From contig MU839832.1 of NCBI GenBank assembly GCA_030411725.1, forward strand, positions 1,240,001 through 1,304,000: 64,000 bases of DNA, written 5' to 3'. This document shows, piece by piece, positions 55,950-64,000 of this stretch. Position 1 is the stretch's first letter. The number at the start of each line of letters is the position of its first letter. The translations under genes were made by a program, and so were the position numbers. Source of the stretch: Echria macrotheca (taxonomy: Eukaryota; Ascomycota; Sordariomycetes; Sordariales; Schizotheciaceae). The notes beneath the pieces were generated by a model. It worked only from the letters and a program-made list of their open reading frames with translations. It made no database searches and was not told the DNA's origin.

Positions 55950-58512
55950 GGCATCTGTGTACCCCGTGCACAGCGCTTACCTAACTGCCTCCCTATCTAC
56001 TTCTAATATCTTTTCCAACCTACACTTTTTTGTATAATGTAACGTTTTCGTCAACGCGGTAGGCACACATCGGCCTTGGGTCTGCAGTGATGGGGGTCGG
56101 CAATGGTGACGTTCAAAACGAGCAAGGCAAGGATCGATCATAAGCACCAACAAGGGGGAACGATGGTTCACGAGCACACCAAAAACCACAAGAAGCACAA
56201 CTGGTCCCTCACCACGGTCAACGGTAAAGCTTAAATTTATGATCATGGCAGAAACAAGATATGCCAAGTTGGCCTGGCCTGGCCCGATCTGAAGAAAGTT
56301 CGGACTTTTTTCCGAGGTCGACCAACTCCAAGGGCCCGCAGCAGCAGCACAAGTCCCACCGTCGCCCGGCCTTACCAGTGGACACAACAAGGTTCTGATA
56401 CTCCACCCACACCAACAAAATCCTAAATCCTTTGGCCCCGTGGCCCCGAACCGAAACAAGAAAGCAGACTTTTCTACTTTCCGACTAGCACCAGGCCCAG
56501 CTCTTTTTTGGAAGGAAGGGTTTTTTTTTGCTTGACAACAACAGCCTGGACCCGGCTGGCAGCAGCCGGCTCTCTGCGTCTCCGCGCCACGATCCGGGGG
56601 GTTCCGGGGGGTGTTGAACTGCAACCGGCCGGCATCGGAAGGCCGTTCGAGGCCCGAAAGCCGCGGCTGTTGATACGTGTGTCTTCCGAGTTTCGATACA
56701 CATTTCTCGGATCTTCGGTCAAGAATCAAAGATTACAGGAATCCGAGACTGAACTTCTTTTTTTGGCCGGGGGCTTCTTTCCATCTACACAGCTCTCGTG
56801 GATATCTAGCGCTACGCTACTGCTGCAGCACTTGAGGTTGGTGACGGGTCTTGGAAGAGGCGCTCAGGCTGTGCAATACCGGTGTCTATTTCAGAAGAGA
56901 ACGGATCCGGCATGTCTGTATGCCGCCGGTATGTGGTCCCGGCAGTCGGTGACGGGGAGCGGAAAGTGGTGGCGGGTATGTTTGTCGTCAGAACAACTTC
57001 CAGTTCGAAGGTCCAACTGCCCCCCAGCCTCAGAGGTGTTTCGCAAACATTGCTGCGTATCACGCTCTTTTTTATCAGATACCGGCTGCTAACGCATACA
57101 GACAAGCGCTGCGGCGAAATGGCCCCCAACTGGATGGAGATGGACGTGCGGTTCATAGTTAGTTCCCACGTAAGCCCACGAATCCGCGATTCTCCGGACA
57201 GATCTCCCGGTCCCCCCGAGTCTTGGACCCTGTGAGAACGACACAGCCTTCAACACATCTCTCGGCAATATAAACACAGTGCTCAATCCGGCAATCGACT
57301 GCGAATCTGCGTGGCTGGAGCTGAAGGAGTTTGCCAGCGCAGCTAGTTAGGGCTGGTGGCGTGATAACATGACGGAAGATGCCGGGCGGGGATGGACGCG
57401 TGTAAGATTGCAAATTCTGGGCGGCCAAGCTTCCGGCGCTGCGGTTCATCCTTTTCATTCTGGCTGAGCATTTTTGCCTGTGCCGTCCCATCCCGGCCAC
57501 CGGGTTTCGAGTTATGGGCTCTCTCAGCTGTGAATGCCAACATTGAATTGACTCAAAGCCCGGTGAGACGATGCGGCACCGACGAACGAGCAGCGTTGAT
57601 ATATGTGAGATTCAGCTCTGCACGAGGACTGCCGAGACCACACTGTGACCCAGGCAAGTCAACACCGATGACGCCGGTGTGGCCGGGGTGCACAAACATC
57701 CCCCGCGAGAAGATTGCCCGCTAGTGAGGACAACGCTATTCCAGAAAGACACGGCCCGAACAAAACAAGAGTCTGGATACTTACGCTAGCCGCGGGACTT
57801 TTGCACTTGCCCCATTCTCGAGAAGGGCACGGGTGAAGGATTTGTCGGTGAGACGGTTACTCGATATCGTCCCATGGAAAATTTAGTCGGAATGCCTCGT
57901 TGCAACACACACCCCGGAAGGACGGGATAACACCAAGCGCCCAACCGCGCCTGCGAACACAGCAGTGAGTAACAGGGCTGAGGGTCTGCCGCCGGCTAAA
58001 CCGCATCGGGCGACTTTTGAGTCGACGGCATGACCTGGGCTTATTCGAAGGATTTCAGGGGCGGCGCGTTGGTGGCAGACGAGCGGCGAGCCGGCCTATC
58101 AGCAAGCTCACCCGCGCCCATCATCTGGTGCTTCGCAGCGTGCATCGTGGCATCCAACCGCCACGGCAGATGGGCGGTGGCCCGGTCGAGAAAGAGAAAG
58201 CCCAGTCTCGCTTGGGGATGTGTCCCTGTGCGGCCCATGTCCCCCGCGGCCGCCCGCTTCCAATCTGGACCACTGCTGATCCCCGGCGCATCCTGGTCCC
58301 AACTGCAGATTCGCATCTATCTTCTTCACAGAAGCAGCAGCCCCGGCGCAATAATGTAACAAAGTGTGAAGTGCCGGCATCCCGCCACAGGTCTTTCCGA
58401 ACTCCATGATCTATCTCTCTTCATCCTTCATCCTCCTTTTTTGTCCCCCACATTCTCTCTATCTCTCCTCCGACTGACCTGACGGTCGAATGGAGCTTGT
58501 CAAGGTTACACC
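55950..58512. other. Gene-poor region of 2.6 kb
   Basis: No supportable gene. Two long frames (minus 55977-56729 and plus 56508-57092) overlap each other and lack any recognisable product. It is the upstream region of the kelch gene. Confidence 0.5.
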
Positions 58513-60860
58513 ATGAGGCTCCTTTCGGCGCTGGGGCTGTTCGCTGCCGTACTACTCGGGCCTGCTGCCGGCAGCCGGGCTGTTGTCGATCACGGGAAAC
58601 GCCAGGCCGCCACCGCATCGTCGACGACGTCCGTTTTTGTGCTCCCGACCGCCGCACCCGCGCCCAACATCAACAGCAGCGATTTCGACCTTGCGCGCCA
58701 TTTCTGTCGCATCTACCGCCATGCCAGCGTCGTGGCCGATGGCAAGATCTACATTGACGGCGGCGAGACATACGTGCCGAAGAACAATGGCACATTCAAC
58801 ACTACGGGCGCCGGACAGTGGGCCAAGGGAATTAGTGCGGATACCGTCTTTTCTGTCGCCCGGGAATTGGTGTGTGCTAATGGCATCGTCGTCGTCCAGA
58901 TAACCACCTTGTCGTCATTGACCTCTCCAAAAACTTTACCGACCAGGACACGTTCCCGTACTCGACGATCCACAAGGGCCCGGACGTGCCGGGATCGCTG
59001 ATGGAGCATGCGCTGTGGTACTCGGCCGCGACGCGCAAGATTTACCAGATCGGCGGGTGGTGGTCGGCCAGCAACACCGAGGACCCGGGCTTCAAGGACC
59101 TGCGCGACATCCCCGAGGCCTCGATCTGGCAGTTCGACATCGACACCAAGACGTGGACCGACGCCGACGGCCAGCTCGCCCTCGTCAACCAGCCGCCCAA
59201 GGTGGACCGGCAGGGGGCGGCGGCCTTTTGCGACGCGCCCTCGCTGAACAAGAGCTATATTTTTGAGGGATATGTCATGCAGCGGTCCGACAAGGACTAC
59301 ATCGCCTTCCAGGAGTGGAACGAGTTCCAGTGTAGGTTGATGATTGTGGGAGCAAGCATCATCGTCCTAGGCTGACAACGGGAACAGTTATCGAGGGCAT
59401 GCTGCAGCTCGACACCAGCTCCGCCGTCAAGCAGCCGACCCTGACAAACATCTCGGTCCCGCTGCAGATGGGCGATAAGGACTTCGGGCCGCGTATGAAC
59501 GGTGCCATGGTCCATGTCCCGGTGGGCAAGTCTGGCGTGCTGGTCCAGATCGGTGGCCAGATCACTGTCCATCCGACTCCGTACGGCCAAGGGATCCAGG
59601 ACGCGGCCGGGGGCAATCAGAATGTTGGTCTCACACCTCTTCTTAAAATACGGTTTACTAACAAGACAGATACCCCTGACGTTTGTGGATATTTACGACA
59701 TCGAGACGGGCTTCTGGTTCCGCCAGCAGACATTCGGTCTGGCCAACGGTATCCCGATCGGACGGTCCGATATCTGCGCCGTCATGGTCCCGGCGAAGGA
59801 CAACTCATCATTTAACATTTATGTCGTTGCCGGCATGGACAACTACGCCACCCACGTGACAATCTCCGACATCTGGGTCCTGACGCTCCCGTCGTTCCAG
59901 TGGATTCTCGTCAACACGCTCCCGGCCGGGTTCTACGGCCACACGTGCCACGGCATCGGCGAGAATCTCGTTATTGTCGGCGGCATGGAGACGACGACGA
60001 GCGGCGACATCGACACGTGCGCGTCCCACATGCCGGCGACCGTCTACTCGCTCGTCGAGCACAACATGACGGGCGTCTTTGACGCCGAGGGCGCCAAGCG
60101 GATCCCGCCCGTGCACCCCAGCATCGTCCAGGCCGTGGGCGGCACGGCCGACGGCGGCGCGTACATCACCAAGGCCAAGTTCTGGAGCGACGTCTACCTG
60201 CAGTACGTCTTCGACCCGTCGGTGCCGCGGCCGAGCTACACGCCGACGTACAAGCTCGCCAACGGGACCTCGCCCGACGGCAACAACGGGACCAATAACC
60301 CAAACCAAACGCCGACGAGCACGGGCGAGCCTGATAGTAGTGGCAACAAGGGCGCCGTCATCGGCGGTGCCGTCGGCGGTGTTCTCGGCGCGCTGCTCCT
60401 GGCGGGTATTGTCGCGTTCTTCGTCTGGCGACGACGCAAGGCGAACAAGACGGACGACATACACGGCGGCAGCGGCCCGCCCGAGCTGCCGGCCTACACG
60501 CAGGAGGTCAAGTATTACAGCCCCGAAAACCGGCCCGTCGGGCTCAGCCAGACCGGCGGCGGCGGCCACCACCCATTCCAGCCGAGCGAGCTGGGCAGCG
60601 AGAACCACGAGGTCAGCGAGATGTGGGTGCCCGACCAGATGATGTACACGACGACGACGACGGGCCGCAAGGAGAGTACCGTGTCGGCGCCGACGCCGAC
60701 AGACACAACAACAACAACGACGTCGCCGAGGCGGGATCTGAGCCCGGGCAGGCAGGCGGTGAGTCCGACGATGGGGTACGGGTCTTCTGTCTATGGGAGC
60801 GCGAGGGATCATGACGACAGGTCGCGGGTCAGCGGGAATACCAGTCCGGAGTTGAGGTGA
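58513..60860 (+). CDS. Secreted/anchored kelch-repeat protein with single C-terminal transmembrane helix, 726 aa
   Basis: Exons 58513-58834, 58900-59331, 59388-59623, 59670-60860, introns 46-65 bp, phases agree. A signal peptide (MRLLSALGLFAAVLLGP) is followed by a kelch-type beta-propeller ectodomain: YRHASVVADGKIYIDGGE, INNHLVVIDLS (rebuilt across the first intron), KIYQIGGWW, IYVVAGMDNY, GENLVIVGGME. A Gly-rich membrane helix (residues 558-583, GAVIGGAVGGVLGALLLAGI) is followed by RRRK and a Ser/Thr/Pro-rich cytoplasmic tail. The order signal-kelch-TM-tail is found in fungal cell-surface proteins of unknown ligand, often proposed as wall or stress sensors. No CAZyme domain is seen. Confidence 0.9.
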
Positions 60861-61410
60861 CGCGGTTTTGGGATAATCGTCATCATGTTGGAACGAAATA
60901 GGTATATATACACATTTGTCTCGCTTTACATCAAGATATCCAGAAGAGTATAATTGGTTTTTGGTTGGGAACGGTAGGTAACTAGGTAAAACAAAATGTC
61001 AATACCAGTCCGCATCATCAGCGGCGATACCATGACGCGATGCACGTCTTGCTTGTCTTGTAACAATCCAACCTGGGCATCTGATAGGGATGTACCTACC
61101 TCTCCCTTTTGTGGCGATTCAGGCATCCCTGATGCCCGATGGGCACCCTGACGGGTAGGTAACGGTCGCCAGTGCTGCTGGTGCGCGCTGGATTGACATT
61201 ACCACTTTAGTTTTCTTTATTTTATTTGCAGGCAAACTGAGTCAGATGGATAAGCAGGTGGCGGGCAGACAGTGTACCGAGTATCGGGCGCATATCAAAG
61301 ATTTAATTCAAACGACGGAGTAACACATCGCAAAGGTTACCGCGGAAGAGACGCCTCGGATATACCTACCCGCCTTGTATCATCACATGGGGTTTGTTCG
61401 TCTGGGTAGG
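60861..61410. other. Intergenic region 60861-61410
   Basis: 3' side of the kelch gene; nothing recognised. Confidence 0.5.
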
Positions 61411-61657
61411 CAAAAATAACAAAAAAGCTCCCCATCCCCTCCGAAGGGGGGATGGCTACGAAAAACCCACACAGCGTGGGATTTTTACTGCCACGGACCG
61501 GACTCGATTCCGGAGTCTCTTTGCAGAGCGCTCAACCGAGTGTTGACCTCCCGCGGCGCGGAGGCAACGCCCTCCCACCTGCGCCAACTACCCTAGAGTA
61601 GTTGACGTGGATGTTTGGGCCGATGGTAATGGGGGCGTTGGGTCGGATATATATAGT
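61411..61657 (-). ncRNA. Putative RNA polymerase III ncRNA or tRNA-like SINE, copy 2
   Basis: Same parts in the same order as copy 1: TATA-like stretch (61646-61657), box A TGGCGCAGGTGG (61575-61586), B-box-like GGAATCGAGTCC (61500-61511), and a T-run terminator (61421-61426, with another at 61412-61416). Hairpins at 61586-61603 (AACTAC/GTAGTT), 61542-61568, 61461-61486 and 61432-61455 match those of copy 1 in position, and stem bases differ in a paired way (for example CGTC/GACG in copy 1 against GTTG/CAAC here). The variable-arm hairpin is weaker. Unlike copy 1, no MITE lies next to it. Confidence is limited because only two copies are available. Confidence 0.6.
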
Positions 61658-62404
61658 CCGGATCTGTGCACGTTACGAAGTTATCTATCTATCTTATTTA
61701 GAGCCAACCAAATCATGGTAACAGAACAGATACCTAGATAGATGACTTGGCCCAGCTCTCTCATCCAACCGACCCATCAAAACACTGCAGCACGTCAAGC
61801 CGAGACGTAGTATACCTATTGTTACAATAGGGAACAACTACCTTCTAGCACAGATTGTGTATTCCGTCGCGTTTTGCGCGGCAAACCTTGTTTTCATTCG
61901 TTGTCACCATCACCCAGACATCGCTCTTGATGGTGTCGTGTTTTTTCGTGATAGTTCGTTCTACTCATTCTCCCGGGGGCCGTTTTATTGGCTGACCTGA
62001 ACTCGCGGAAGGCCCTGGTGGCGGGGATGTTTACACCTTTCCATCATCCTCAACGCCCTCATCGTCATCTAAGAAGTATTTTTCAGAAGCAGCCCTTGAG
62101 ATTTGAGAATCTCAGATATATTCCTCGTTTCAACTAGGTACCTACCTTACCTTGGTACTTACCTCATCCTTAATACTTGAGAAACTAATATATGGGCACC
62201 TACGATCGAATTCATAGGGCGGAATTGGTCAAGGAGCTCTAGAAGTGGTGTGCATTGTAGTTCAGCCCCGGTGCTCGGGTTGGAAGATTCCAGGACGCCA
62301 GGATTCTTGTTGGGTCCAGAAAAGAGCACTGATATCTTTGGAACGGAAATTGCGAGTACACAAATGATTCCGGAGACTAGGTACCTATCCAGCAAAAGCA
62401 ACAA
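61658..62404. other. Intergenic region 61658-62404
   Basis: No gene. A CCTAGG-type palindrome cluster lies at 62134-62163. Confidence 0.5.
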
Positions 62405-62476
62405 AGCTTCATGGCGCAGCGGAAGCGCGCCGGGCTCATAACCCGGAGGTCACTCGATCGAAACGAGTTGAAGCTA
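62405..62476 (+). tRNA. Initiator tRNA-Met(CAT)
   Basis: A perfect seven-pair acceptor stem starts with A-T (AGCTTCA/TGAAGCT), discriminator A at 62476; the anticodon arm is CCGGG-CTCATAA-CCCGG with three G-C pairs next to the loop; the T-loop is ATCGAAA. A1-T72 and the A-containing T-loop mark the eukaryotic initiator rather than the elongator. No intron. An 11-T terminator follows. Confidence 0.95.
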
Positions 62477-62488
62477 GCCTTTGTATGG

Positions 62489-62504
62489 TTTTCTTTTTTT
62501 TTTT
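62489..62504 (+). terminator. RNA polymerase III terminator of tRNA-iMet
   Basis: Runs of four and eleven T begin 12 bases after the tRNA. Confidence 0.7.
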
Positions 62505-63339
62505 CTTTCTGCTGAAAAATCCCGAACACGCCTTCTCTTTTTGGGTTCCTTCAACGTCACTGGCTCTCGCATCGGTACCAAGGCACGAGGTCCACTGTCG
62601 TTTCGTCCCCTACATCCAAATCCGAATCACACCCAGCTAATCACAAGGTCCAAGAGTTCGACCTCGACTAAATCCGCCCGCTGCAATTATTACCTGTGCA
62701 ATGGCCTCAAACTGCACGACACGAATAAGCTATCTCTTCCTCAACGGAGTCGTAGAATGGATAAAGTAGTCGGTAGAACCAGGTATCTGGGCTTGTATTG
62801 TGAAAAACCTTGGGTTGCAAAAGACACCTTTGTAACCTGATCGGTGTAGCACTCAATCCCATGGCGATTCTGGACGAGCTGCAATGAGAATGAACTCCGA
62901 AATCAAATTTCTTCAGTTTCCTTATTCTAGACAATCATGATTTTTTTGACAACTGTCTCGAAGTTTGGTATTGCTCACTAGCTAATAAGTAGGTAGTAGG
63001 TTGGGTGGTGGCTCCTTGTAACGACCTTTGGTTATCTCGCGAAAGGACCAACAAGAGACTCCTGACATCCTTTAGAAAAATGAGACCCAAAACGGACTTA
63101 AAGATGGCTACTAGTCTCACGAACAAGTATACACAAGCAAAGACTGATGTGGTTTTAAGCGTCAAAGAATGATATTAGTACATTGCCGATTGCTTGGCAG
63201 ACATGTATGTATATCGTGTACTGTATAGTAGAATACAACTATCCCCCTGACACCACCAGCTACTATTACAAATCCGACAACTCCCGCCTCAACGGGTCTA
63301 ATAACCCCACGTCATACTAATACAGAGTAGGTAGTCCAT
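62505..63339. other. Intergenic region 62505-63339
   Basis: No gene supported. Confidence 0.5.
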
Positions 63340-63757
63340 CTAAGACTGGACGCCAGCGGGGGTCTCGCAGAGGATATCCTGGCCGAGCTGAGATGAAAGT
63401 CAGCACAAACGGCTCTTCAATTTTGATAAGAAACAAAAACTTACAATAGGCAGGACGCAGCAGCGAGCACGCTGGCCAATGGCGGAGCAGACGGCGCTGA
63501 AGTTATCGGCGCTGGTGGGGATGGTCGGGGCTAGGTAGTCACCAATTAGTTTTTTTTTTCATTCTCGCTTTTCCCACACGGAAAAAAGACATACGGTTGG
63601 CGCAGTCCAGGTCGGCAACACCGAGGACATCAGTCGCGCAGCACTGCGAGGTGCCGTACAGACCGCTGCAGGGCGTGTAGGGGACCTGGCGCTCGACGAC
63701 CTCGGCGGGGAGGGCGGCGCTGAGGGCAGCAAAGAGGGCGACGGCGAAGAACTGCAT
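63340..63757 (-). CDS. Class II hydrophobin, 98 aa
   Basis: Exons 63757-63595, 63530-63445, 63387-63340; introns 64 and 57 bp, phases agree. A signal peptide (MQFFAVALFAALSAALPA) is followed by a short propeptide-like stretch and eight cysteines at 30, 39, 40, 52, 69, 78, 79 and 90, with spacing C-x8-CC-x11-C-x16-C-x8-CC-x10-C, the exact class II pattern. Class II hydrophobins self-assemble at water-air or wall surfaces. I started at 63757 because the frame further upstream lacks the signal peptide. A TATA box is at 63912-63917 and the 5' leader is about 130 nt. Confidence 0.95.
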
Positions 63758-63911
63758 GTTGAAAAGAGTTGGTGTTTTGTTTTGTTTTTGGTTCGAGTTG
63801 GGGTTGTAAAAAGTGTGTTGTGGGAAAATGTGTTGATAGCTTGATTGTTTGCTGTTTGCTGTCTGATGGTGATGTTTTGTGTGTTCTTCGAGGACGAAGA
63901 AACCGGTCCCT

Positions 63912-63917
63912 CTTATA
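63912..63917 (-). promoter_or_regulatory. TATA box of the hydrophobin gene
   Basis: TATAAG on the minus strand, about 155 bp before the ATG, followed by a pyrimidine- and CA-rich leader. Confidence 0.5.
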
Positions 63918-64000
63918 GACATTTTCCATCATACGGGGAGCGTCACCTCCCATCCACCACGAGCACCACCATCGTCACCTCCATCTCGTGTAGTGGTGTG

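Noticed and set aside
55977..57092. Overlapping long frames upstream of the kelch gene (minus 55977-56729, plus 56508-57092)
   Set aside because: They overlap on opposite strands, have runs of Cys and low-complexity residues, and show no family motif; chance openness of GC-rich DNA is enough.
1..64000. CRISPR arrays, 5S/18S/28S rRNA, intact transposase or reverse transcriptase genes
   Set aside because: None was seen: no regularly spaced repeats, no rRNA motifs, and no transposon protein frames.

Overview
The window is nuclear DNA from a filamentous ascomycete, most likely a Sordariomycete (placement inferred from style and gene families, not from a marker gene). Evidence: about 25 protein genes with short introns (about 46-84 bp, GT-AG, CTAAC/CTGAC branch sites), GC-rich coding sequence, HET-domain genes, a class II hydrophobin, a fungal rhodopsin-like membrane protein, a GH10 xylanase, an intron-containing tRNA, and a TA-rich island that looks like RIP-degraded DNA.

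Layout. 1-8.7 kb: 3' part of a subtilisin-fold protein whose catalytic Asp is Glu and which carries a Gly/Asn linker and three Cys-rich repeats; a 965-aa HET protein; a small secreted protein; a 188-aa charged protein. 8.7-12.5 kb: a TATA/box A/box B ncRNA-like element, a short terminal-inverted-repeat element, other repeats, then a seven-exon rhodopsin-like membrane gene. 12.5-18.3 kb: no supportable gene. 18.3-31 kb: DUF1996 secreted protein, TA-rich relic (19.97-21.25 kb), alpha/beta hydrolase, a head-to-head pair of paralogous secreted proteins, and a divergent SDR/Zn2Cys6 regulator pair. 32.3-37.1 kb: three glycoconjugate genes in a row (GT32 mannosyltransferase-like, PIG-L/GPI12 deacetylase, nucleotide-sugar transporter). 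37.4-48.1 kb: tRNA-Thr(AGT) with intron, a second HET gene, two small genes, a Myb/SANT protein, and a third HET gene fused to a C-terminal membrane domain. 49.2-64 kb: GH10 xylanase, a PL1-fold protein without the expected catalytic residues, two genes of unknown function, a secreted kelch protein with one membrane anchor, a second copy of the ncRNA-like element, initiator tRNA-Met and a class II hydrophobin.

Functional themes. Many products are secreted or membrane proteins (cell wall, plant polysaccharide, surface). Three HET genes suggest non-self recognition. Two secreted proteins keep enzyme folds but appear to have lost catalytic residues. The most unusual signal is a pair of diverged, 52-kb-apart elements on the minus strand (about 9.69-9.93 and 61.41-61.66 kb) that share an upstream TATA-like stretch, tRNA-like A and B boxes, a terminal T-run and several hairpins with compensatory changes. 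They look like paralogous RNA polymerase III ncRNA genes or a tRNA-like SINE family.

Exon boundaries were inferred by eye from splice signals, reading phase and family motifs; every multi-exon model given here sums to a multiple of three.
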